This document shows positions 54,085-62,645 of a DNA stretch of 64,000 bases, one piece after another (within the stretch, counting starts at the first letter, position 1; every line of letters starts with the position of its first letter). The stretch is from Bacillota bacterium (GTDB lineage Bacteria; Bacillota; Clostridia; Clostridiales; Clostridiaceae). The stretch is from contig JAUZPI010000002.1 of the NCBI GenBank assembly GCA_030706015.1, positions 62,001-126,000 of the forward strand. The letters run 5' to 3'. The notes beneath the pieces were generated by a model. The model did no database searches. It was given only the letters and a program-made list of their open reading frames with translations, and was not told where the DNA came from. A program made the translations under genes and the position numbers.

Positions 54085-55460
54085 TAACAGAAATGGCATT
54101 GATGGGATTTGGATGTTATGCATACAATAAATATAAAAACAGAGAAACTATAAAGATTAAAAAGACTTTTAATGATCTTATGCAAGACAATAACCTTAGC
54201 TATAAAATAATTGATATCACTAAAAATGATAGCGGATTTACGCTGGTTGTTAGCCTTTACGGTTGTGGCTATGAGAAACTAGAATCCTTAAAAGATTTAC
54301 TCCAGTCCACCTTTGGAGCTTTGATAGAAATAAAACAAAATCCTAATCTTAAGACAGCAACTTTAGAAATTATAACAACTCAATTATCAGATAACTATAA
54401 ATTTAAACCAATACCAGTAAGACCTTGGGAGCTTTATGTGGGAAAAACTTACACAATGAAAGATGTAATTCTAAACATGAAAGACTTGCCTCATGTTCTC
54501 TATAGTGGAATCAATTCTAGTGGTAAAACTTATTGTGTTTTTACTGCAATCCTAAATCTAATTCAGTATAATTCTGAGAGAGATGTGGAAGTATTTCTTT
54601 CGCAAGTTTCTGCGAAGAAGGATTTGAGAAAATTCAAAGACCTTCAGCATTGCAGAGGATACGCAGATAATTTAAAAGAAGCATATCAAATGTTTCAATA
54701 TTTATATCATGTAATGCTTAAACGTATTAATATGTTCAACAGTATTAAAGAGCGTTTTGTAGATGATATTTATGAGTGGAATGCAAATTATCCTCAGAAA
54801 AAAATGAGGATTATATACTTGATTATGGATGAATTTACAGCGTATATGCCAGACAGTTTAGATACTGAGGAAGAAAAGGAAATTAAACAAAGGTGTTTAG
54901 ACTTGCTAGTTAAATTAATACAGCAAAGTCGTTGCTGCGGAATGTACATGGTTACTTCACTTCAGCGTCCAGACCGTGAATCTCTTCCAGCTAGGTTAAA
55001 AGCACAATTTAACTGTAAAATTAGTTTCAAACAACCCAATATAGCTTCAAGCTTAACGGTTACAGATAGTGATGCTGCATTTCATATAAAAGCCAAAAGA
55101 GAAGCAATAGTAAATGCAGACAAGGAATATCTCATTAAAACTCTTTATTTAGATAACAAGATGCTACAAACATATTTATTAAAAAATATAGATAAATCTC
55201 ATAGTAATTATTGTAAAATTAAGGATGCAAATAATCTTAATCCTAAAACTCAAAATCAATATAATGTGGCAGATACAGATAATCTTAATCTGAAAAATAA
55301 TCTGTCAAGTTTGAATAATTCTAACTTGCTTGAGTCAGATAATCTTACTGGAGTAAATATAAAAAAATCAGATGGAAATAATTTCGTTTTGCTTGATACA
55401 AATAATCTTAATCAAGCAAAATATAAAAAGACAAAAAGTAAGGTGAAACTAAAAAAATGA
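54081..55460 (+). CDS. FtsK/TcpA-like DNA-translocase (coupling) ATPase
   Basis: 459 aa. Short N-terminal part, then a P-loop ATPase with Walker A GINSSGKT at 143-150 and Walker B IIYLIMDE ending at Asp250-Glu251, plus QQSRCCGMYMVTSLQRPDRESLPA typical of FtsK/SpoIIIE-type coupling proteins such as Orf21 of Tn916. It would deliver element DNA to a conjugation pore. The last ~80 residues are Asn-rich with repeated D-x-N-N-L-N units, low-complexity and unlike the core; the same unit recurs in the ParB-like gene. Overlaps both neighbours by 4 bases (ATGA). Confidence 0.88.
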   Translation: MITEMALMGFGCYAYNKYKNRETIKIKKTFNDLMQDNNLSYKIIDITKNDSGFTLVVSLYGCGYEKLESLKDLLQSTFGALIEIKQNPNLKTATLEIITTQLSDNYKFKPIPVRPWELYVGKTYTMKDVILNMKDLPHVLYSGINSSGKTYCVFTAILNLIQYNSERDVEVFLSQVSAKKDLRKFKDLQHCRGYADNLKEAYQMFQYLYHVMLKRINMFNSIKERFVDDIYEWNANYPQKKMRIIYLIMDEFTAYMPDSLDTEEEKEIKQRCLDLLVKLIQQSRCCGMYMVTSLQRPDRESLPARLKAQFNCKISFKQPNIASSLTVTDSDAAFHIKAKREAIVNADKEYLIKTLYLDNKMLQTYLLKNIDKSHSNYCKIKDANNLNPKTQNQYNVADTDNLNLKNNLSSLNNSNLLESDNLTGVNIKKSDGNNFVLLDTNNLNQAKYKKTKSKVKLKK

Positions 55461-56053
55461 TACTTACCAAAAGAGATATTTCTATTTTAAAATTTGTTGA
55501 ACAATATGGGAGCATAAGTATCAATCAATGCAGTAAGATATTTTTCTCAGAAAATAAATATGCATATTATCAAGCCAGACGAAGATTAAAGCTGTTGCAG
55601 AATTGGAAACACCTTAATAGATACAGGAGGGATATGAGAAGTGAAACTATTTACTATATAGATAAAAAGTTAAGTTACCACAGTCTCAAGGTATTAGATG
55701 TACTAGCAGAGTTAATTTCATTAGGGGCTAAGATAAAGAATTTTATGCAGGAGTACACTATTCATACAGAAAATAAGGACTATCGAGTTGATGCTCTAGC
55801 AGAATTTATTTTTAAGGATTACTGGTATACCATGATTATAGAAGTGGACATGAGTAATTTTACAAGTAGCAAAAAACTATTTGCTATAAACAATTCTCAG
55901 CATTTTCAAGAGAAATATAAAAATACGGGAGAAGACATATTCCCATCTGTTTTAATAATACGGCAGGTTATTCCTATTAATCCCTATCATACAGAGTTAT
56001 TCGATATACATTATTCAGATTTTACTCTATCTACACTTAGACAGGTATTTTAA
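55457..56053 (+). CDS. Replication-relaxation family protein
   Basis: 198 aa. N-terminal winged helix (LTKRDISILKFVEQYGSISINQCSKIFF..YQARRRLKLLQNW) followed by an alpha/beta domain with IHTENKDYRVDALAEFIF and WYTMIIEVDMSNFTSSKKL, whose D-x(n)-E-x-D pattern resembles a nuclease-type fold. This matches what I know of the replication-relaxation (Replic_Relax) family found next to FtsK-like ATPases in mobile elements. May act as initiator or relaxase. Starts inside the stop of the ATPase gene; followed by an oriT-like hairpin cluster. Confidence 0.78.
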   Translation: MILTKRDISILKFVEQYGSISINQCSKIFFSENKYAYYQARRRLKLLQNWKHLNRYRRDMRSETIYYIDKKLSYHSLKVLDVLAELISLGAKIKNFMQEYTIHTENKDYRVDALAEFIFKDYWYTMIIEVDMSNFTSSKKLFAINNSQHFQEKYKNTGEDIFPSVLIIRQVIPINPYHTELFDIHYSDFTLSTLRQVF

Positions 56054-56287
56054 TATACTTGTCTTTTTTATTCTATATTATTTATATCCTACTATTCGTA
56101 TATGATTACTTATAATAAATTAGTAGTCTTGTATTTTTTATTTCTAGGAAAATAACTAATTACTAATAACATTTCTTATTACTATAGCTGATTAAAAATG
56201 GCTTAAATAAAGGTATAACGTGATATGATATGTAACGGTTATATGGTTATGTTTGATAGTTATATTTGAAGGGTATAATTTAAACTA

Positions 56288-56345
56288 CCCCATATTAGAG
56301 GGGATTGGTTTTCCAACAGCGACAGCCATCTATAACTTTGTCGCT
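56288..56345. other. Candidate origin of transfer/replication (three adjacent stems)
   Basis: CCCC-8-GGGG (56288-56303), TTGG-TTTT-CCAA (56305-56316) and AGCGAC-16-GTCGCT (56318-56345) follow one another directly downstream of the replication-relaxation gene. Such close stems near a relaxase-type gene are typical of oriT or replication origins; the nick site cannot be read. The remaining parts of 56054-56559 are AT-rich. Confidence 0.4.
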
Positions 56346-56433
56346 ATTATTTAAATGAGGGCAAAATGATAACGGGTGTGGAGCATACCTGTTTGCGATT
56401 AGTAAAATGCTATAATTGAGAAGCATATAAAAC

Positions 56434-56478
56434 AAAGGATATGTCATCACCTCATTATGAGTATCGACATGTCCTTTT
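56434..56478 (+). terminator. Terminator of the transfer operon (copy 1 of a repeated hairpin)
   Basis: AAAGGATATGTC (56434-56445) pairs with GACATGTCCTTT (56466-56477) with one wobble. Related hairpins stand at 57860 (minus) and 59364. Confidence 0.72.
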
Positions 56479-56559
56479 GAATTAGTCTAAAATAATAAGT
56501 TTGTGTATTAAATTTAATAGCTTTTATTAAAAGGGAAAAATTATGTATATACTGCTAAA

Positions 56560-57756
56560 TTAATTTACAATATCTAAGGAATTCAAATCAAATAGACATT
56601 CAATACCACCATAACCATATTCCCAATTTTTATAGACAAATGCATGTACTTTATTTAAGTACTTATCATCATAATTGAATGCAATAACTTTAGTGTTAGA
56701 TGGGATATCTACCCATTTGCCGTCGGCAGTTGAGACTTTAGAGCCTTTTCCATTATATATAGTCATAACTGGGTGAGTAAGTAATGCAGTTTTTAAATCA
56801 ATTTGATTATAGTCTTCTTTTAAAACAAAATTATATGGATTAATCCATACCTGCCTTTTTTGTGAATCGAGTGTTTCTACCAACATAGCACCATCACTAC
56901 CCATTAGGCCGCCATCATGTGCGGTAACATCTTTTGTATCTAAAACTTTAACTTTTGTTTTATCTAGAATAGAATCATTGATTTTCTCCCATGTATGATC
57001 TCCAATCTGTTTTTCCACAGGAACTTTCCAAGGCTCAGATGGGAATTTTTTCTCATATTCAGACAAATCAGAGAGATTATTTTGTGTTACTACTATATAT
57101 CCAACATGTCCTTTTAATGTATGATTAACCCACGGATTAGTAGAAAAATCATATCCATCTTTATTAGGGTCGCCGTTAGGTATTGTAGTATCAGGTTTTT
57201 CATCATCTGAAGTATCAATTTGTTGTGAAGTCGGACTCTGCACTGAACTTGTTTCTTTTACTTCTGATGTTGCTAAAATCTTATCTACTTTATTACAATA
57301 TTCACTTAGAAGTTTCTTATCATCTCCACTGGTATCTTCGATTTTACAATTATCTAGCTCCCAGTTACAGCGGAATAAATTTGATGTTACAACCCCAGAG
57401 ATAGTAACAATGCTTCCTACTGGGAAGTTTTTTTCATCCAAAATAGAATTAAACCTAGCCTCAATTGTACTATTATTTTTAGTTCCAAATTCAAGTGTAT
57501 ATTTTGAGTTATTTGAGCTGTCACCATCTGGGGTTCTATAGACTAACCTAACATACCCAGTCCATTTTACATAATGTTCTTTGAATTTTGAAAAAGTTTC
57601 TTCTGTTTTCTTTTGGTCTGACTCAATTGAATCTAGTATACTTGTTGAAATAAAATTCCTTGCTAGAATATTATAACAGATTGATATAATTATAATAATA
57701 ACAAGGAATCCTAAATAATGTGGTTTCAATTTTATTTTTTTCTTCTGTAATTTCAT
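56560..57756 (-). CDS. Membrane-anchored protein with OB-fold-like domain
   Basis: 398 aa. A basic N-terminus and one TM helix (~14-32) are followed by a short coiled segment and ~75-150 WTGYVRLVYRT..VGSIVTISGVVTSN, which looks like the tRNA_anti-like OB fold seen in exported proteins. A Ser/Asp/Pro-rich linker (~165-205) leads to a C-terminal region with NPWVNHTLKGHVGYIVV and WINPYNFVLKED. Likely extracytoplasmic. AAGGAGG precedes ATG 57756. Probably co-transcribed from the NlpC/P60 gene upstream. Function unknown. Confidence 0.68.
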   Translation of the reverse strand: MKLQKKKIKLKPHYLGFLVIIIIISICYNILARNFISTSILDSIESDQKKTEETFSKFKEHYVKWTGYVRLVYRTPDGDSSNNSKYTLEFGTKNNSTIEARFNSILDEKNFPVGSIVTISGVVTSNLFRCNWELDNCKIEDTSGDDKKLLSEYCNKVDKILATSEVKETSSVQSPTSQQIDTSDDEKPDTTIPNGDPNKDGYDFSTNPWVNHTLKGHVGYIVVTQNNLSDLSEYEKKFPSEPWKVPVEKQIGDHTWEKINDSILDKTKVKVLDTKDVTAHDGGLMGSDGAMLVETLDSQKRQVWINPYNFVLKEDYNQIDLKTALLTHPVMTIYNGKGSKVSTADGKWVDIPSNTKVIAFNYDDKYLNKVHAFVYKNWEYGYGGIECLFDLNSLDIVN

Positions 57757-57859
57757 AATTACCTCCTTTGTACCATGGGTATATGTGACATTATATCATA
57801 ATAAAATGAGTCATGTTTAAAGAATCAAGAACGTATCAATACTTCAGTCAAGAGGTGAT

Positions 57860-57874
57860 GACATGTCTTTTTAT
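57860..57874 (-). other. Degenerate copy of the element's repeated hairpin
   Basis: The minus strand reads AAAAAGACATGTCATCACCTC, sharing TGTCATCACCTC with the hairpin at 56434; the right arm is decayed. It lies after the NlpC/P60 gene. Confidence 0.45.
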
Positions 57875-57887
57875 TATCTTTAAGCTG

Positions 57888-58682
57888 TTAACTATTTACT
57901 ATTAGCCTAATAGGGATGTACCCTTCACTAATTAATTTACTTTTTGATCTTATATCCTTTCTAGCAACTGGAATAGGCTCGAAAGGTATAATTGTTGGAA
58001 TATTTTGCTCATATACATTTAAGTTATCACTATTTTTCTTGTCGCAATCTATATATAACATAATATGTCCGTTACCTTTTCCATCATCTAAAAGTAATGC
58101 ATCTGCTGATTGAAGTTCATTCCAAGATTCCTTCTCAATACTTTTCCCATCTATTTTAGTTCCGTTCTTTAGGGCATTATAAAGTGAAAGTGTAGTTTGT
58201 CTAGGTATATCCCATGCTGCACTAACAAATCCAGAGCAGTCATTGCCGTATAAAGTATCGCTATTATTAATTTTAGATAAAAAATCATCTGGAGACCTAA
58301 CCTGGTATGAGTCCATACTATAAGGAACTCCATAATATGTTTTTCCTTTTATAAAAATAAACATACCTTTTTTATCTATTAAATTATATTTTGGAATCCA
58401 TTTAACTTCGGTCATTGCAACAGCTCTTGTAAGTACAGCTTTTATAAAGGTGCTTGAAGTATTAGTATTTTTTAAATTAGAACCAGAGGAATTAGATTTA
58501 TCATAGTAAGTTATATCACTTTGACTTAGGGAAAATGGTTTAATATCATCTGAATTGTTTAAGTTTGTATTTTGCATATTGGGGTTATGAACTGGAGCAA
58601 ATACAATAAATAGAAATAGGACTAAAAAAAATGATAAAAATGTACCTAAAACCACCTTAACAACTTTAAATATATATTTCAT
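57888..58682 (-). CDS. Membrane-anchored NlpC/P60-like cysteine hydrolase
   Basis: 264 aa. One N-terminal TM helix (~8-30), a Ser/Asn-rich linker (~35-78), then a papain-like fold with the motif YGNDCSGFVSAAW (catalytic Cys149) and the second active-site residue in GNGHIMLYID (His206). This is the NlpC/P60 pattern of enzymes cutting peptidoglycan peptides; being anchored outside it may open the wall locally, as transfer-associated hydrolases do (inference). ATG 58682 is chosen because GGTGAAG precedes it; two GTGs lie just upstream. Confidence 0.75.
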   Translation of the reverse strand: MKYIFKVVKVVLGTFLSFFLVLFLFIVFAPVHNPNMQNTNLNNSDDIKPFSLSQSDITYYDKSNSSGSNLKNTNTSSTFIKAVLTRAVAMTEVKWIPKYNLIDKKGMFIFIKGKTYYGVPYSMDSYQVRSPDDFLSKINNSDTLYGNDCSGFVSAAWDIPRQTTLSLYNALKNGTKIDGKSIEKESWNELQSADALLLDDGKGNGHIMLYIDCDKKNSDNLNVYEQNIPTIIPFEPIPVARKDIRSKSKLISEGYIPIRLIVNS

Positions 58683-58848
58683 AAACTTCACCACTTTAAA
58701 AAGATATATTACAATGACTATTCCAATGATGTGTACAGTATTCCTTTCCTAGATTTTAACAAATTGTTAAAGTGCTATTAATATGAAGGTAATCAATGGA
58801 AAGCATAGAATAATATAATCAAATAGAAAAAACTGGGGAGTGAACTTT

Positions 58849-59208
58849 ATGCAAGGGATAAGAGCATGGAATTACGAAAAGAAGGAATTTTATATTGAAG
58901 GCAATTTTAGCTATCTATTAGCTGTGTTAAAATCAATAGGAGATATTGAACTTAATCAGCAGGATACATATGATGCAGATGGTCTAAATATGGAGCTTTC
59001 AGAACGATTAGCTGTTAAAAGTGTCCAAGGCACACCTAAGGAATCAGATAACTATGAAATATTATTCAGAGAACGTCTTATATATAGATTTTATAATCTA
59101 GAATGTCCAAAAGTTCTTGGTGCAGTAATATCATATTCTATTGACGAAGAAAAGTTAAAAGCTCTCGAAGAAGCAGCAAATAAACAAATGTTTCCTGTAG
59201 ATTTATAG
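58849..59208 (+). CDS. Mobile-element protein of unknown function
   Basis: 119 aa, ATG 58849 preceded by GGGGAG. Mixed alpha/beta, no TM helix: MQGIRAWNYEKKEFYIEGNF, then SYLLAVLKSIGDIEL and a charged helical C-terminus EEKLKALEEAANKQM. Not recognised. Divergent from the NlpC/P60 gene and followed by a terminator, so expressed alone. Confidence 0.62.
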   Translation: MQGIRAWNYEKKEFYIEGNFSYLLAVLKSIGDIELNQQDTYDADGLNMELSERLAVKSVQGTPKESDNYEILFRERLIYRFYNLECPKVLGAVISYSIDEEKLKALEEAANKQMFPVDL

Positions 59209-59363
59209 TAACAAGTTTATAGAAGGTATCTAGAGAAATCTAATTTAGTTGTATACATATTTACCATAAAAATGAACAGTATATATTGAGGAAAGAGTTA
59301 AACTTTCTACGGCTTTTGTAATTATTATAGGCAATAACGCAAACTTTCTAATTTACACTAAAT

Positions 59364-59413
59364 AACAAAAGATATGTTACCAACATCTAAGGTTTACATG
59401 TCTTTTGTTATTT
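59364..59413 (+). terminator. Terminator (copy 3 of the repeated hairpin)
   Basis: AACAAAAGATATGT (59364-59377) pairs with ACATGTCTTTTGTT (59396-59409), 14 pairs with one wobble. The rest of 59209-59660 shows no gene. Confidence 0.8.
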
Positions 59414-59660
59414 ATATGGCTTTTATGATGTGTAGATATGCGAAGAATGTAAAGATAATTGATAAAGAATATGGATTTGATGTTGTTTAGAAAATGTATT
59501 ACATGGATATAAAAAATACGGAATGCATATACTCTGTATATTGGAACTATAGGATACTGATGGTTTATATTCCTCTAAAATCATAATGATTCACTAATTT
59601 ACCTGAACTATAATAATTAAGAGAATATCCAAGTATAATTATGTTAGGGGAAGTGAAAAA

Positions 59661-61559
59661 ATGTTATTAGATGAGAGAATTGAAGAATTATATAATAAAT
59701 ATAAGGATATCAAGCTCAAAAAGAATATTGTGAGATTAAATCAACCTAATGATGCTTTCGTGTTACTTGTTGCAGAAACGGTGTTCGGACAACATAATAG
59801 AAATAACAATTTAAAAATATTTGATTACATTATTCCTCCGCCAGATGAAGGAATAGATATTTTTTTTGAGGAAGAAGACGATGATGAGTATATTTATCAC
59901 ATAGTTCAAGTTAAAAATCAAAAATTAAGTCAATCAAAGATAAGCAATTGTTTTGCTAGTATGCAAAGAACTATGAGAAGTTATGAAAAAAATACAAGGT
60001 CAATTAGTAACAACTTAAAGGAGGTAATAAGTAAAACAAATTTTGCAACCTCGCGTGATTCCAAATGTATTTACTATGTTGTGCATAGAGGAGACTTAAA
60101 TTGTATAAAAGCGCAACGAGAAGACGAAAAAATTATTAGTGAAAATGATTTGATAACATTGCAAGATAGTATTCCATTCAAATGCATTCCAAAAGAAGAA
60201 ATCAAAGTTGATGGTTTTAATAATATAATATTTTATAGATCAAAAAAAGGAAAGCTCGAAGATAATGGTAATCAACCAAAAGCATATTTATGCAATTTAA
60301 ATGGGTACGATTTAGCTGAATTAAACAATAAATATTCAAGTACAGAAGTTGGTAAAAACTTGCTATATAAATTAAATTTTAGAGATTCTTTGGGCAAAAA
60401 ATCCAAAACATTTGATGATATGTTTAGAACCATAGATACTATGCCTGAAAACTTTTGGTTTTTTAACAATGGAATAACGATTATTGCAGAGGAGTTTATT
60501 CTGGGTGAAGAAGAGAAAAATGTGGTTTGTTTAAAAAGATTTTCTATAATAAATGGTGCCCAATCAACCAGTACACTAGGATTATACCTTAAGGATGCAA
60601 GATTGAACAATGACTTTGAAAAAATTGAGGAACTAAAGCAAGTTTATGTACTAGCAAGAATTGTTGAAATTAAAGATGATGATAAACTAAGAAATGATAT
60701 AGCAATATACAATAATTGTCAGAATCCAATTTCTAGTCGTGATATGGTTTCAAATAGAGAGGAACAAATACGATTAAATCAGTGGCTTCAAGATTCTGAG
60801 GAACCTAGAATTTTCGTTGAGATTAGAAGGGGAGAAACTCCTAAAAGTGGTCGTAAATTATATAATCATCAAAAAACAAATAATGAATTATTAGCGCAAT
60901 TAGCCTTTAGTTCATTTCTAAGCTCTCCATATAAAGCTAAGAGTAAAAAGAAAACTCTTTTCAATAATACTTCACAAGATATATATACGCTCAACGAAGA
61001 TTACAACTCTATATTTAATTATAATAAAGATAATTTGTTGGAAAATGGGATATTATTTAATAAGAGTAAAGAGGATATTAATGAGCTTTTATTTGTAGCT
61101 AAATTGTATAAAGAGGCAAGAAGTTATTTAAAGAAAGATTATACAGAGAAAATTGAAAATTTTGGAAAGAGGAATGAGAATCTGGAAAGCATTAAACTGT
61201 TAAAGAGACAACTAGAGATTAATAATGTTTGCTTATTCTATAATATTACTTTGTATTACGAATTCAAAACATATTTTGACTCTTCACTAAAAGCTGAAAA
61301 AAAGATATTTAGATATGATGAATATTACAACAGAAAAAATAAAGAGTTCAAAAAAAATTTAATAAGAAAGTATGCCTCTATGTTTCTGGAGGAAACTATA
61401 GAAATAATAAGAGATGAATCAGGAGAAGCCAATATTTCTAATTGGATTAAAACTCAAAATAGTGAAAATATATTTTTAAAAAAGCTGAGAGGAACCCTAT
61501 CATTAAAAACAGAGTACAAATTTCAGTATCAAGAATTTATTGATACTTTTAAAAAATAA
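59661..61559 (+). CDS. AIPR-family (abortive infection phage resistance) protein with nuclease-like N-terminus
   Basis: 632 aa. The AIPR hallmark FWFFNNGITII (265-275) and SIINGAQSTSTL (295-306) are clear. Ahead of it Glu39, Asp66 (EGIDIFF) and Gln83-x-Lys85 (IVQVKNQ) give a PD-(D/E)XK-like E-D-QxK set, so a DNA-cutting or binding domain is plausible. The C-terminal third is helical and Lys-rich. AIPR proteins are linked to phage defence. GGGG-AAGTG precedes ATG 59661. Lone cargo gene of the element, convergent with an HTH repressor. Anti-phage action here is inference from the family. Confidence 0.82.
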   Translation: MLLDERIEELYNKYKDIKLKKNIVRLNQPNDAFVLLVAETVFGQHNRNNNLKIFDYIIPPPDEGIDIFFEEEDDDEYIYHIVQVKNQKLSQSKISNCFASMQRTMRSYEKNTRSISNNLKEVISKTNFATSRDSKCIYYVVHRGDLNCIKAQREDEKIISENDLITLQDSIPFKCIPKEEIKVDGFNNIIFYRSKKGKLEDNGNQPKAYLCNLNGYDLAELNNKYSSTEVGKNLLYKLNFRDSLGKKSKTFDDMFRTIDTMPENFWFFNNGITIIAEEFILGEEEKNVVCLKRFSIINGAQSTSTLGLYLKDARLNNDFEKIEELKQVYVLARIVEIKDDDKLRNDIAIYNNCQNPISSRDMVSNREEQIRLNQWLQDSEEPRIFVEIRRGETPKSGRKLYNHQKTNNELLAQLAFSSFLSSPYKAKSKKKTLFNNTSQDIYTLNEDYNSIFNYNKDNLLENGILFNKSKEDINELLFVAKLYKEARSYLKKDYTEKIENFGKRNENLESIKLLKRQLEINNVCLFYNITLYYEFKTYFDSSLKAEKKIFRYDEYYNRKNKEFKKNLIRKYASMFLEETIEIIRDESGEANISNWIKTQNSENIFLKKLRGTLSLKTEYKFQYQEFIDTFKK

Positions 61560-61563
61560 CAGT

Positions 61564-61603
61564 GAAAGGCAGTAGGATAATTATTCCTCTGCCTTTTCTT
61601 TAT
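61564..61603. terminator. Bidirectional terminator between AIPR and HTH genes
   Basis: AAAGGCAG and CTGCCTTT with an inner AGGA/TCCT pair, then TCTTT. It overlaps the last codons of the HTH gene. Confidence 0.75.
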
Positions 61604-61820
61604 GTTTAAATTCTATAATATCATTTATTGTTAACCTATCGTCCAACCTATAAAAGAAATTGTATAAGCTTTCTAAGTCCTCTTTATTAACTCTTTGTAT
61701 TTCATTGTCAATATATAACTTTAATGTAGTTGGTCTTATATTACATTCTAATGCCACTTTTCGTTGGCTCAACATATATTTATCTATTAATTCCTTAATC
61801 TTAAATCTAATAACAAACAT
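61581..61820 (-). CDS. XRE-type HTH regulator
   Basis: 79 aa from ATG 61820 (GGAGG upstream; ATG 61844 lies before that site). Cro/C1-type helix-turn-helix: IKELIDKYMLSQRKVALECNIRPTTLKLYIDNE covers helices 1-3, and the rest resembles the HTH_26 group (EDLESLYNFFYRLDDRLTINDII). Likely controls the divergent promoters between it and the gene at 61971, and so the small-gene operon to its right. Confidence 0.83.
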   Translation of the reverse strand: MFVIRFKIKELIDKYMLSQRKVALECNIRPTTLKLYIDNEIQRVNKEDLESLYNFFYRLDDRLTINDIIEFKHKEKAEE

Positions 61821-61850
61821 TATGATACCTCCATTTACTTGCATGAGATT

Positions 61851-61879
61851 ATAATATCATTTCTCTGGAAGAAAATCAA
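61851..61879 (-). promoter_or_regulatory. Promoter of the HTH gene
   Basis: On the minus strand TTGATT, a 17-base spacer and TATTAT overlap a second TATAAT. It faces the promoter of the gene at 61971. Confidence 0.5.
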
Positions 61880-61889
61880 TACAAGAGTA

Positions 61890-61927
61890 TTGACATATAA
61901 CTATAAGAGTGATATATTCTAACTATA
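61890..61927 (+). promoter_or_regulatory. Promoter and operator-like repeats before the small-gene operon
   Basis: TTGACA (61890-61895), 17-base spacer, TATATT (61913-61918). TAACTATA occurs at 61898-61905 and 61920-61927, two helical turns apart and flanking the -10, plausible half-sites for the HTH protein. Confidence 0.6.
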
Positions 61928-61970
61928 GAAAATAAAACCACTAAAACTTAAGGGAGGAGGAGGAGAGTGT

Positions 61971-62234
61971 ATGGAATCTCAAGATGAATACAAATACCTG
62001 GATCAATTCTACAAGGACGCATTTATTAAAAAAGAGAATATCGTTCTTCAAAACATTAGAGTTAGTGAAAACGGAATTTGTTACATACAAATTGCAGAAA
62101 AAACAGATTTTGGAGTAACGGTAACAACAGCTATGGGAAAAGCAGATAAAATTATTCGACCAGAAGACATAGATAGAATTCCTTTAAATAGGTACTTGGT
62201 AGAAGACTTATATAAAATTGTAACTAACAAATAA
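61971..62234 (+). CDS. Small element protein, unknown
   Basis: 87 aa, mixed alpha/beta, ATG 61971 preceded by repeated GGAGG. FIKKENIVLQNIRVSENGICYIQIAEKTDFG in parts suggests a small beta-sheet domain. Not recognised. First gene of a probable three-gene unit driven by the SigA-type promoter at 61890. Confidence 0.6.
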   Translation: MESQDEYKYLDQFYKDAFIKKENIVLQNIRVSENGICYIQIAEKTDFGVTVTTAMGKADKIIRPEDIDRIPLNRYLVEDLYKIVTNK

Positions 62235-62266
62235 AAATTAAAAAAAAACGGATGGGGGATTATAAA

Positions 62267-62626
62267 ATGGAAAACAAAATTGAAAAGTTAGAAATTAACG
62301 AGGAAGAAATATTACAAAAAATGGAGGTAAACTTAGAGAATTTTGAGAGTAAAGTAACAGAATTACAAGGACAGGCTGTAACGGTTGATTTAAATGGGGT
62401 AGTATCTACTGCTATATGTTACGAAGAGCTTGAAATAACTTATAGCCATGATGAAATGACTCTAATTTTAACAGATGCAAGCAATGAAGAAGTTCCAAAT
62501 TTCTATATTGATATTTACAGTGTTGAAAGTGCTGAGGGTAGTTGCATTGTAAGCCCACAAGAGGGTACGATTATAGATTTTAATTTGCAATTTGAAAATG
62601 TAAACGTTCAAATAAGTCAAATGTGA
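62267..62626 (+). CDS. Acidic element protein, unknown
   Basis: 119 aa, strongly acidic (KLEINEEEILQKMEVNLENF), predicted beta-rich in the second half (VTVDLNGVVSTAICYEELEI). ATG 62267 preceded by GGGGGAT; the ATG at 62252 overlaps that site. No family recognised. An acidic protein next to a repressor could be an antirepressor or DNA mimic, but nothing shows this directly. Confidence 0.6.
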   Translation: MENKIEKLEINEEEILQKMEVNLENFESKVTELQGQAVTVDLNGVVSTAICYEELEITYSHDEMTLILTDASNEEVPNFYIDIYSVESAEGSCIVSPQEGTIIDFNLQFENVNVQISQM

Positions 62627-62645
62627 TAGACAGGACGGTAAGCAT

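Noticed and set aside
61660..61854. 64-codon plus-strand frame opposite the HTH gene
   Set aside because: Antisense of a recognisable helix-turn-helix domain.
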